NCBI GenBank assembly: GCA_942492835.1
Contig: OW818645.1
Location: 62,001-126,000 of the forward strand
Source: GWB2-37-7 sp942492835
Lineage (GTDB): Bacteria; Bacillota; Clostridia; Lutisporales; Lutisporaceae
Length of the DNA: 64,000 nt
Direction: 5' to 3'
In this document: one piece after another, positions 24,040-31,755 of the stretch
How the letters are laid out: every line of letters begins with the position of its first letter
Position numbering within the stretch: position 1 is the first letter of the stretch
Translations under genes and position numbers: made by a program
The notes under the pieces: model-generated
What the model saw: only the letters and a program-made list of their open reading frames with translations
Told to the model about the DNA's origin: nothing
Database searches by the model: none

Positions 24040-24267
24040 CTATAGCTCATCTATTACTTTTTCTTCAAACATCATGTTTTCTATTTCATCTTCCTTTATT
24101 TCGGTATCTATTACTTCATCAATATAGACTCCTTTAAATTCAGCATCGACTTCGATACACTTGCAGCAGTTGTCACATATTTTAGTAGGATCTAAGTCAC
24201 ATATATCACATTCACCACATTCTGTACATTCTTTGTCCGCTAAGACGCACTCATTTTGATACGTCAT
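24040..24267 (-). CDS. Small cysteine-rich protein
   Basis: 75 residues with ATG start after AAGGAAGTATCAGTTTT. Residues 14-38 hold nine cysteines (ECTECGECDICDLD, KICDNCCKCIE), which looks like a zinc ribbon or iron-sulfur site. The rest is strongly acidic (DEVIDTEIKEDEIENMMFEEKVIDEL). Similar short proteins are common in clostridia as unannotated genes. Function unknown. Confidence 0.65.
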   Translation of the reverse strand: MTYQNECVLADKECTECGECDICDLDPTKICDNCCKCIEVDAEFKGVYIDEVIDTEIKEDEIENMMFEEKVIDEL

Positions 24268-24376
24268 AAAACTGATACTTCCTTCCTATTTAAAAGTATA
24301 TACTAAGTATTGTATAATAAGAATATAACACTATTTTTTGGTAGAGTAAATACTAAAAATTTGTTAGATATAACAC

Positions 24377-24406
24377 ACAAATTTATTAACAACAAAATAC
24401 ATGACC
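24377..24406 (-). repeat. Half copy of the 5529-5606 hairpin repeat
   Basis: ACAAATTTATTAACAACAAA and the next ten bases match the reverse complement of 5571-5600 with one mismatch in 30. Only one arm pair is present. The copy lies 30 bases upstream of the next gene. Confidence 0.7.
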
Positions 24407-24434
24407 TAAATAGTACATTTTGGGGGTTTTAATA

Positions 24435-25628
24435 TTGTATAATGCATCAACAAATATTTATGTATTTATAATTTTTTTAATATCATTAGCTTTTGAATCC
24501 TTATTATCACGAATAATTGGTATGTCATCTGGACTGTTATGGGGTTTTACCATGGGGCTATACTTTATGTTTGTTTTGTATCAGTTTCTCGTAAAGATGA
24601 ATGAAGATTCTGAGAAGGAAAAAGTAAAGTTTCTTCTATACGAGTTAATGGATAGCGTAAATGGAATCCCTATAATAAATAAAAATGAAAGACTTGTTAT
24701 TAAATGGGACATGGTATTTAAAAAACTGATAGATAATAAAGAGTTTCAATTATATGATAAGATTATAAAAGCTAAGACAGTTCATATAGATACCTATGTA
24801 AACAAGTACCCCTCTATATTAATGAGTGAATCTATTGATTTAAGAGAATCAAGATATAATATGGATCTTAACTCTACTGTTCGAGGAAAAAATAAAAAGA
24901 ATAAAAAATTAGATGAGGAGCTTATAAAAGAAGATGATTATAAAAGAAAGCTTTTTATCATGGACATTAAACAAGATACAATGACTTTTACGAATTATGA
25001 TTCTAGTATACATGTAGATGTTATGTTAAAAAATGAGTATATGCCTGAAAACGAACCTGAAATTGATATATTGCGTGACCCAAACTATGACGGTTTCTCA
25101 GTGTGGATGGCTTATAATAATAATAAATATAATGTTGTTCCGAGAGTAATAATTAGCCGAAAAAATATTAATAAAGAAAAGTGGTTTTTTGATAATATTG
25201 ATTCATTTTTAACAATTGCAGCAAATATTGTAAATGGTGATACTAATCAAATTATGTATGTTGATAATTTCAAACTGCTTGATTATTTGGAGGATATGAT
25301 TGATGAAGATAAAGAAAAGGAACCATCTCTCGTATTTCAAATGTTAGAGAATGATAATCTTATATTTAGATCAAATAATAAAATTACCAATACAAAAACT
25401 ACTGCCTATTGCGTGTTGAAAACAGCCTATAATAAATTTGAGGTTGAATTAAAATATATAGTCATAAAAGATGGTGAAAACGTACAAAACATTGAGCTCG
25501 AAAGAATTGTAGCTATAGGTAGCAGCTTTCAACCAATAGTTACAATACTAGAGAAAATGCCTAGCCTTATTAAAAATATTGAGCTTATTTTAGATAACAA
25601 GGATATTAATAGTATAGTAATAAGCTAG
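24435..25628 (+). CDS. Hypothetical membrane-anchored protein
   Basis: 397 residues from TTG 24435, seven bases after GGGGGT; TTG 24420 overlaps the ribosome site. Two hydrophobic segments in the first 60 residues (VFIIFLISLAFESLLS; GLLWGFTMGLYFMFVLYQFLV) are followed by a long soluble region with no recognised domain. It contains a lysine-rich linker (RGKNKKNKKLDEELIKEDD) and a region of beta-strand-like sequence. No family recognised. It ends seven bases before the convergent yneA-like gene, with no room for a separate terminator. Confidence 0.6.
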   Translation: MYNASTNIYVFIIFLISLAFESLLSRIIGMSSGLLWGFTMGLYFMFVLYQFLVKMNEDSEKEKVKFLLYELMDSVNGIPIINKNERLVIKWDMVFKKLIDNKEFQLYDKIIKAKTVHIDTYVNKYPSILMSESIDLRESRYNMDLNSTVRGKNKKNKKLDEELIKEDDYKRKLFIMDIKQDTMTFTNYDSSIHVDVMLKNEYMPENEPEIDILRDPNYDGFSVWMAYNNNKYNVVPRVIISRKNINKEKWFFDNIDSFLTIAANIVNGDTNQIMYVDNFKLLDYLEDMIDEDKEKEPSLVFQMLENDNLIFRSNNKITNTKTTAYCVLKTAYNKFEVELKYIVIKDGENVQNIELERIVAIGSSFQPIVTILEKMPSLIKNIELILDNKDINSIVIS

Positions 25629-25635
25629 ACTAAGC

Positions 25636-25935
25636 TTATCGTTCTGCTATTTGTGGAAACATTAAAAGCTCACCTGGCATTATTTTTGAATTAGATAGCT
25701 TATTGATAGCAATAACTCTATCTATATAAATTCTAATATCTTTAGTTCCATCACAATACTCATCAGCCAGCTTCCATAGATTATCTCCTTCACTAACATA
25801 AACGGGTACAAGCACTTCAGTGCTTGTACTTTTTGCATTTACAACTACAAAAAACATTGATACAAACAATGAAAATGTCATTAAGCTAATGAATGTAAAA
25901 AATCGATATTTATTAACTATTCTATATTTTTTCAT
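25636..25935 (-). CDS. yneA: LysM-containing SOS cell-division suppressor (YneA-like)
   Basis: 99 residues with start ATG after GGGGGGTAAAAA. An N-terminal membrane segment (FFTFISLMTFSLFVSMFFVVV) precedes one LysM domain (YVSEGDNLWKLADEYCDGTKDIRIYIDRVIAINKLSNSKIMPGELLMFP). This is the layout of B. subtilis YneA, which delays division during DNA damage. Its divergent position next to lexA with LexA boxes between is the conserved arrangement. The LysM would bind peptidoglycan at the septum. Confidence 0.85.
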   Translation of the reverse strand: MKKYRIVNKYRFFTFISLMTFSLFVSMFFVVVNAKSTSTEVLVPVYVSEGDNLWKLADEYCDGTKDIRIYIDRVIAINKLSNSKIMPGELLMFPQIAER

Positions 25936-25948
25936 TTTTTACCCCCCT

Positions 25949-25962
25949 AGAACATACGTTCT
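25949..25962. promoter_or_regulatory. LexA box 1
   Basis: AGAACATACGTTCT fits the Gram-positive SOS box CGAACRNRYGTTYG except at the two outer bases. It lies 14 bases upstream of the yneA start codon. Confidence 0.75.
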
Positions 25963-25981
25963 TATTAATATTATTATAATG

Positions 25982-25995
25982 CGAACGCATGTTCT
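25982..25995. promoter_or_regulatory. LexA box 2
   Basis: CGAACGCATGTTCT matches the consensus at 13 of 14 positions. It lies between boxes 1 and 3 and probably overlaps the yneA promoter. Confidence 0.8.
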
Positions 25996-26057
25996 ATGTC
26001 AATAGTTTTTGTAATAAGTTTTATAAATTATGACATTTAATTTTATTATGATTTTTA

Positions 26058-26096
26058 CGAACATATGTTTGAACTATTTAAATTTTGTGCTATAAT
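26058..26096 (+). promoter_or_regulatory. LexA box 3 with lexA promoter
   Basis: CGAACATATGTTTG (26058-26071) is a perfect SOS box. It overlaps the -35 TTTGAA (26068-26073), which is 17 bases from the -10 TATAAT (26091-26096). LexA would repress its own gene here. Confidence 0.88.
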
Positions 26097-26135
26097 TGTG
26101 ATAGTAAAAAATATATATTTTAATGGAGTGTTGAT

Positions 26136-26756
26136 ATGAATACAGAGGATTTAAGTAAAAAACAGCTTGATATTTTAACATATATTAAAAATGAAATTTA
26201 TAAAAAGGGTTATCCACCTTCAGTTCGCGAGATATGTGATGCTGTAGAGCTAAAGTCAACATCTACAGTTCATGGTCACTTAGAACGCTTAGAGAAAAAG
26301 GGTTTTATAAGACGTGATCCTACTAAGCCAAGAGCTATAGAAGTTCTTGATAGCAATAGTGGCATTTCTTACAGAAAAGAAATGATTGAGCTTCCTATTG
26401 TAGGAAAGGTTGCTGCTGGTGTACCTATACTAGCTCAAGAAAATATCGAGGATACCTTCCCTGTTCCAATTGAGTATATAGGTAATAATACCGCATTTAT
26501 GCTTATAGTTAAGGGTGATAGTATGATAAATGCAGGTATATTTGATGGTGACTTTGTTATCGTAAGACAACAATCAGTAGCAAAGAATGGAGATATTGTA
26601 GTTGCTCTTATAAATGATGAAGCTACAGTTAAGACTTATTACAAAGAAAAAGATTATTTTAGACTACAGCCTGAGAACCCCTACCTTAAGCCCATTATAA
26701 CAAAAGAACTATCGATACTAGGCAAGGTTATAGGCGTATTCAGAAGTATAAAATAG
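26136..26756 (+). CDS. lexA: LexA SOS repressor
   Basis: 206 residues with start ATG after AATGGAGTGTTGAT. The N-terminal winged helix is KKQLDILTYIKNEIYKKGYPPSVREICDAVELKSTSTVHGHL. Then come the self-cleavage site Ala-Gly in VGKVAAGVPI, the catalytic Ser in VKGDSMINAGI and the catalytic Lys in NDEATVKTYY. It represses DNA damage genes until RecA filaments trigger its self-cleavage. Three SOS boxes lie upstream; a strong terminator follows at 26757. Confidence 0.97.
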   Translation: MNTEDLSKKQLDILTYIKNEIYKKGYPPSVREICDAVELKSTSTVHGHLERLEKKGFIRRDPTKPRAIEVLDSNSGISYRKEMIELPIVGKVAAGVPILAQENIEDTFPVPIEYIGNNTAFMLIVKGDSMINAGIFDGDFVIVRQQSVAKNGDIVVALINDEATVKTYYKEKDYFRLQPENPYLKPIITKELSILGKVIGVFRSIK

Positions 26757-26785
26757 AAGAACGAGGTTTTCACCTCGTTCTTTTA
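26757..26785 (+). terminator. Terminator of lexA
   Basis: AAGAACGAGGT pairs with ACCTCGTTCTT around TTTC, followed by TTTTATTTTA. It can also serve the convergent glutamine synthetase gene on the other strand. Confidence 0.88.
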
Positions 26786-28723
26786 TTTTATCTCATCTAT
26801 AATGTTTATCTTATATATATTATAAGCATCTTTTAAACCTGAAATTACATTGCCCATCTCTATTTGAAGCTCTGATAGTGATTTATAGTCTTTGTTTGAA
26901 GCAACTTCTCTTATTTTATTGAACAAACTCTTTTGCTCTTTTGTATCCCTCATTAGATATTTTCTAATCTTATCTACTTTATTCCAGTTTACTGTATCAA
27001 TATCCTCACTTGAACCACAATCCTCTGGAATATGCAATATCTTGCAGCTTCGAACGTAATCCATGTTTTCGGGCAGTAGTCTGTTTATTATTTCAGTCAC
27101 CCATCTGTTCGTAACTGAAATTGCAAAGCTATTAATTATTTTATCTGACATTACATCATTGTCCATTAGAATGCTGAGCTTTTCTTTGTACTTGTCAAAG
27201 TTAATTATGTTTTCATAAACTGTAGCAGGATGTTCTCCAAATAGCTTGCTTCTTTCTTCTGCTGTAAAATGTTCAAATACATCCTCTTCGCTTCTATATG
27301 CTCTTCCACACTCTAAGTAAGTACCCTTTTCCTCGGGTGATTTTGAAAGTTCTCTTTCAAGCTCTTTAGGAGACATACCTGACTCTACAACAGCCTTTAT
27401 ACCATCTATCATGGTTTGATAAAATACAGCAAAGGTTAAGAAGGTATTTGTGTTTGGATTTGGAGACCTTACCTCAAATCTTGTAGCCATAGAGTTTTCC
27501 ATATCACGGACTAGCCCTATCAGTATTGTTCTATTTCTTGAAGGTGTTTCCACGTCATGCCCTAAGGATGAAACTATGCAAATAGGTGCTTCATAACCTG
27601 GTCTAAGCCTGTTTAGTGAATCTATTGTTGAAGATATGAATGGGTTTATAACTTCATAATTCTTTAATATACCCATTAATGCACCATAACCTATAACACT
27701 CATAAAATTCTTTTTCATATCAGCAGGTGCAAAGAGATTAAGTATTTTACCGTTCTTGAGTTTAGCAGCAACACCTATATGAGTGTGCTTACCGCTACCA
27801 GCAACCCCTTCTATCGGTTTTGCATGGAAGGTAACCTCAAGACCGTTTAATCTATATATCTCTCTAATTAAACTTTTTACTATTTTTTCATTATCAGCAG
27901 CTTGTAAGGATGAATCGTACTTCCAATCTATTTCAAGCTGCTCCATTATGTGTGTCAAGTTACCAGTTTCATCTAGCTTAGCTTTTACACCTCCCACTTC
28001 CTTATGCCCCATTTCTGGGTGAAGGTTGTACTTTTCCATCATAAGTAAGCATTGTTCCAAAGCCGTACGTACTGCTCCCTTTGTTCTCTTCCAGTACTGT
28101 TCTTGGAGCTCCTGCGAAGCAGAAAGTGCCTCTATATCAGCATCATCATTTGGAGTTTTCACCCAAAATTCAAGCTCTGTAGCAGCTGTTAGAACCAAAC
28201 TATCTATATCATTAAAAGTGATTTCATATTCTTCAAGTAAATTTGGATGTTGTTCTAGAAGCTTAAGTAGGGTATCCTTAAAGTTTTCTATAGCTCGCTT
28301 TAATACAGATCTTGAGTCAACAAATTGATTGTTATGGCTCAAAAATGCTGAAATTCTTAAGGTGCCTATGGGCTTGCTTAGTTTACTATCAAAATTCTCA
28401 TAGTTATATTCTATGTACCAATTACTGCTTATGTCTGCAACTAAATCAACTTTTCCATTATTAAGTGATGCGATACCTGGAAGCACAACACTGGAGCCAT
28501 CCGTTTGAACTGATCCATTTAAGAACTCATCAATGTCTTGAATAAATAAGTCTATTGGTATTCTTTCATCTGTAGTATTGCCTTGTAAATCAACTCCTGC
28601 AAGAGATACAAACTTTATCTCAGGGTGATTGGTAAGCAACTTTATTAGATCTACTCTATTAAGCTTGTAAGGTTTGATAATATAAAGCAAATCTTGCCTT
28701 AATGCTTCTGAAATTATATTCAT
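26783..28723 (-). CDS. Glutamine synthetase family protein, long form
   Basis: 646 residues from ATG 28723, eight bases after AAGGAGG. The glutamine synthetase fold is clear: TAATELEFWVKTP (metal-binding Glu), HPEMGHKEVGGVKAKLDETGNL, GVAGSGKHTHIGVA (ATP/metal His), RPGYEAPICIVSS and MATRFEVRSPNPNTNTFL (Arg/Glu). The family normally has about 440-470 residues (GSI) or about 700 (GSIII). This one is intermediate and has an extra C-terminal region of about 150 residues, a form known from clostridia. It should make glutamine from glutamate and ammonia with ATP, but related GS-like enzymes use other amines. No GlnR or nif gene is adjacent. Confidence 0.88.
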   Translation of the reverse strand: MNIISEALRQDLLYIIKPYKLNRVDLIKLLTNHPEIKFVSLAGVDLQGNTTDERIPIDLFIQDIDEFLNGSVQTDGSSVVLPGIASLNNGKVDLVADISSNWYIEYNYENFDSKLSKPIGTLRISAFLSHNNQFVDSRSVLKRAIENFKDTLLKLLEQHPNLLEEYEITFNDIDSLVLTAATELEFWVKTPNDDADIEALSASQELQEQYWKRTKGAVRTALEQCLLMMEKYNLHPEMGHKEVGGVKAKLDETGNLTHIMEQLEIDWKYDSSLQAADNEKIVKSLIREIYRLNGLEVTFHAKPIEGVAGSGKHTHIGVAAKLKNGKILNLFAPADMKKNFMSVIGYGALMGILKNYEVINPFISSTIDSLNRLRPGYEAPICIVSSLGHDVETPSRNRTILIGLVRDMENSMATRFEVRSPNPNTNTFLTFAVFYQTMIDGIKAVVESGMSPKELERELSKSPEEKGTYLECGRAYRSEEDVFEHFTAEERSKLFGEHPATVYENIINFDKYKEKLSILMDNDVMSDKIINSFAISVTNRWVTEIINRLLPENMDYVRSCKILHIPEDCGSSEDIDTVNWNKVDKIRKYLMRDTKEQKSLFNKIREVASNKDYKSLSELQIEMGNVISGLKDAYNIYKINIIDEIK

Positions 28724-28849
28724 AAACAATCCTCCTTATTTATATATACTTTATGTAAAACAAATTTTAAATCAAATTATATCATTTCATAAAAATAAAG
28801 TAAAGTTCAAAAAAAAAGAACATATTTCTATGCTCTTCATATTTATAAA

Positions 28850-30142
28850 TTATATACTTAAACAACCAGCATTTATAAGGTTTTGCATCGCATATATTAC
28901 TCCTATTTTTGCATGGTCATAGGTCAAACCGCCTTGAAGATAGGCAATGTATGGGGGTCTTAGTGGTGCATCTGCACTTAACTCAATAGATGCGCCTTGT
29001 ACAAAACCACCGGCAGCCATTATAACTTGATCATTGTAGCCTGGCATATCCCAAGGCTCGGGATTTACGAAGGAGTCAACAGGAGAGCCCTTTTGTATGC
29101 CCTGGCAGAAGGCTATTAGGGCCTCTCTGTTACCAAATTTGATAGCCTGTATTATATCACTACGTTTTGCTGTATATTCGGGGTTTACTTCAAAACCAAG
29201 CTTCTCAAAAAGTCTGGATGTAAAAACAGCCCCCTTCAATGCTTCTGATACTACGTGTGGTGCGACAAATAAGCCTTGAAAGAACAATCTGTTAACTCCT
29301 AATGTAGCTCCACATTCCTTGCCTATACCGGGTGCTATCAGTCTTCCTGCAGCCATTTCTACTAAGTGCTTCTTACCTGCAACATAGCCTCCTGTTGGAG
29401 CTATGCCACCTCCTGGGTTCTTTATAAGCGAGCCTGCAATTATATCTGCACCAACCTCTGTAGGCTCCTTAAAGTCTATGAATTCTCCATAACAATTGTC
29501 TACCATACAGACTATATTAGGATTAATAATCTTTATAAACTTAATGGTATATTCTATATCCTCTAAGGTTAAAGCTGGTCTCCATGAATAGCCTGTAGAA
29601 CGCTGTATTAGCACAAGCTTTGTCTTATCATTTAACTTTTTTGTAATCTCGTTATAATTTATTTTACCTTCAGGAGTCAAATCAACCTGATTGTATTTAA
29701 CTCCAAGATCACTTAAACTGCCAGGCAATACCTTTTCTATACCTATTATATTGTGTAGTGTATCATAGGGCTTTCCTGTTACCGCTAGCATCTCATCTCC
29801 GGGTCTTAGAACACCAAATAGGCATATAGATAAAGCATGAGTACCTGAAACAATGTGTGGCCTAACTAATGCATCCTCAGCTTGAAATACATCAGCATAA
29901 ACCTTATCAATAGTATCTCTGCCAACATCTCCATAGCCATAGCCTGTTGAGTAATTGAAGTGAGTATCACTAAGTCTGTTTTTTTGCATACTGCGAAGTA
30001 CTTTGTATTGATTGTATTCGCTCACTTCGTCAATTTTATTAAACTGCTGCTGTACTTCATCCTCTGTTGATATACATAGGTCTATAACCTTCTTATTTAC
30101 GTTCAGTTTGTTTATTAAATATTCTATAGTTTTATAATGCAT
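28850..30142 (-). CDS. Methionine gamma-lyase-like PLP enzyme (aluminium-resistance family)
   Basis: 430 residues from ATG 30142, after CGAGGTGCAAT. Family signatures: SGTHALSICLFGVLRPGDEML, LVLIQRSTGYSWRPALTL and VCMVDNCYGEFIDFKEPTEVGADIIAGSLIKNPGGGIAPTGGY, where the Lys of SLIKNPGGG is the expected PLP-binding residue. ELSADAPLRPPYIAYLQGGLTYDHAKIG closes the protein. The family (PF06838) is described as aluminium resistance protein or methionine gamma-lyase-like; its true substrate is unclear. It sits next to hfq in many clostridia. Confidence 0.9.
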   Translation of the reverse strand: MHYKTIEYLINKLNVNKKVIDLCISTEDEVQQQFNKIDEVSEYNQYKVLRSMQKNRLSDTHFNYSTGYGYGDVGRDTIDKVYADVFQAEDALVRPHIVSGTHALSICLFGVLRPGDEMLAVTGKPYDTLHNIIGIEKVLPGSLSDLGVKYNQVDLTPEGKINYNEITKKLNDKTKLVLIQRSTGYSWRPALTLEDIEYTIKFIKIINPNIVCMVDNCYGEFIDFKEPTEVGADIIAGSLIKNPGGGIAPTGGYVAGKKHLVEMAAGRLIAPGIGKECGATLGVNRLFFQGLFVAPHVVSEALKGAVFTSRLFEKLGFEVNPEYTAKRSDIIQAIKFGNREALIAFCQGIQKGSPVDSFVNPEPWDMPGYNDQVIMAAGGFVQGASIELSADAPLRPPYIAYLQGGLTYDHAKIGVIYAMQNLINAGCLSI

Positions 30143-30207
30143 ATTGCACCTCGATTTACTTATTTCGATATATTTTAGCATATTTCACTGTATACATGCA
30201 AACAAAA

Positions 30208-30231
30208 AGCCGTTCTTTTTATAGAACGGCT
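30208..30231 (-). terminator. Terminator of hfq
   Basis: AGCCGTTCT pairs with AGAACGGCT across a short T-rich loop. On the minus strand the hairpin is followed by TTTTTGTTT, directly after the hfq stop. Confidence 0.88.
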
Positions 30232-30245
30232 GACATTCAGGGAAA

Positions 30246-30506
30246 TTATTTAATTTCTGGTGTTATGTGCTTGGTATTATCAGTGAATGCAAAGTTTATT
30301 GGCTTCATAGGTGATATGGTAGAAACTGCATGTTTATATACGAGTTGTTGTTTACAATCAATATCCAATACAATTGTATAATTATCAAATCCCTTTACTA
30401 ATCCTTTGAGCTGAAATCCATTAACTAGAAATATAGTTATAGGGATATGCTCTTTTCTTACTTGATTTAGGAATACATCCTGAAGATTGATATTTACCTT
30501 GTTCAT
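30246..30506 (-). CDS. hfq: RNA chaperone Hfq
   Basis: 86 residues from ATG 30506 after GGAGGGGAATTTA; a TTG further upstream overlaps the ribosome site. Sm1 motif: NLQDVFLNQVRKEHIPITIFLVNGFQLKGLVKGFDNYTIVL. Sm2: KQQLVYKHAVSTISP (the usual YKHAISTI). It forms hexamers that bind A/U-rich RNA and pair small RNAs with mRNAs. The C-terminal tail is short, as in other clostridial Hfq proteins. It sits downstream of miaA, the common Gram-positive and Gram-negative order. Confidence 0.96.
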   Translation of the reverse strand: MNKVNINLQDVFLNQVRKEHIPITIFLVNGFQLKGLVKGFDNYTIVLDIDCKQQLVYKHAVSTISPMKPINFAFTDNTKHITPEIK

Positions 30507-30659
30507 TAAATTCCCCTCCAAAAAAAATATTTTGATAAATTTATCTTTAGTTCTTTATTTTAGAAACGTCATTTAAATTTACACATTTCTAAAATAATAC
30601 GTATAAAGATTTTTATTTGTGTCATATTACTATTATTATATTTATCTTAGATATTTATT

Positions 30660-31622
30660 CTATAATAAATAAATTTTTCCTGCAATGTAAATTATAATAT
30701 TTTTTAGTAAAAGTGTTTTATCTGTATACTCATCTATATTAAACCATTGAATTCTCTCATCTCTACGAAACCAAGTCAGTTGTCTTTTTGCATAGTGCCT
30801 GCTGTCTCTTTTTAGTATAAATTCTGTTTCCTCTAAAGTTATATCCCCCATAAGATATTGTACAATTTCCTTGTATCCTAGTGCCTGCATCGAGACCAGT
30901 TCTCTGCTATAACCCATGCTAAGAAGTCTTTGAACTTCATCTATTAGACCATTATCCAGCATTATATCCACTCTTTTATTAATTCTGTCATAGAGCTTTT
31001 GCCTATCCATTGTAAGTCCTACAAAGGCATAATCATATATTGACGGTGCTTTTTTGGATTCTTCCTGAAAGTAAGAAATTGTTCTACCTGTAAATTTATA
31101 AACCTCTAAGGCTCTGATAACTCTACGAGTATCGTTCATATGTAATCGATTATATGAATCAGTATCAATATCCTTAAGCATATTGTACAGGTAATCATTA
31201 CCCTTTGTATCAGCAATACACTGCATCTCTAGTCTGAAGTTTTCATCTCCTACTGAGGCAGTAAAGTCTAGATTGTTTAAAAGTGAATTTATATATAACC
31301 CTGTTCCACCTGCTATTATAGGAAGCTTGCCTTTTTCTGTGATTTCTTGTATATAAACTGCGGCTCTATCTCTAAACTGAGCTACGCTAAAGCTTTGATC
31401 AGGATAGATTTCATCTATCATATAATGCTTGATACCTTGCATTTCATCAAGGTTTGCCTTTGCTGTACCTATATCCATAAACTTATAAACCTGAGCTGAG
31501 TCTGCAGATATTATCTCTCCATTTAAGGCTTTGGCAAGCTCTATTGAAATATCAGTTTTGCCTACTCCAGTAGGACCTACCAAAATGCAAATTTTTGGTT
31601 TTTCTAATTTCTTTTGTTCCAA
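30660..31622 (-). CDS. miaA: tRNA dimethylallyltransferase MiaA
   Basis: 320 residues from TTG 31622, seven bases after GAGGTG; GTG 31631 is a second choice inside the ribosome site. P-loop ILVGPTGVGKTDIS, then EIISADSAQVYKFMDIGTAK, IIAGGTGLYINSLL, DTRRVIRALEVYKFTGR, MQALGYKEIVQYL and SRHYAKRQLTWFRR. It adds the isopentenyl group to A37 of tRNAs that read UNN codons. MiaB at 36.3 kb then methylthiolates that base, so both steps of ms2i6A synthesis are in this run. Confidence 0.97.
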   Translation of the reverse strand: MEQKKLEKPKICILVGPTGVGKTDISIELAKALNGEIISADSAQVYKFMDIGTAKANLDEMQGIKHYMIDEIYPDQSFSVAQFRDRAAVYIQEITEKGKLPIIAGGTGLYINSLLNNLDFTASVGDENFRLEMQCIADTKGNDYLYNMLKDIDTDSYNRLHMNDTRRVIRALEVYKFTGRTISYFQEESKKAPSIYDYAFVGLTMDRQKLYDRINKRVDIMLDNGLIDEVQRLLSMGYSRELVSMQALGYKEIVQYLMGDITLEETEFILKRDSRHYAKRQLTWFRRDERIQWFNIDEYTDKTLLLKNIIIYIAGKIYLL

Positions 31623-31640
31623 AAGGGACACCTCACTATA

Positions 31641-31752
31641 CGTTTCGTGCTAAACATTTTTCATTCTTCAAATAGCACGAAATCGTTTTCCTCTGTTAAT
31701 AAATCGCATAAAACACAGGTTTACTTTATGTAAAAATTTAGTGCGATTTATA
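31641..31752. other. Intergenic hairpins between miaA and mutL
   Basis: Two inverted repeats. TTTCGTGCT pairs with AGCACGAAA around 31650-31690, and AAATCGCA (about 31703) pairs with TGCGATTT (about 31744). The second probably terminates mutL on the minus strand. Its sequence resembles the hairpin after ispH at 48463-48505. Confidence 0.5.
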
Positions 31753-31755
31753 TAT

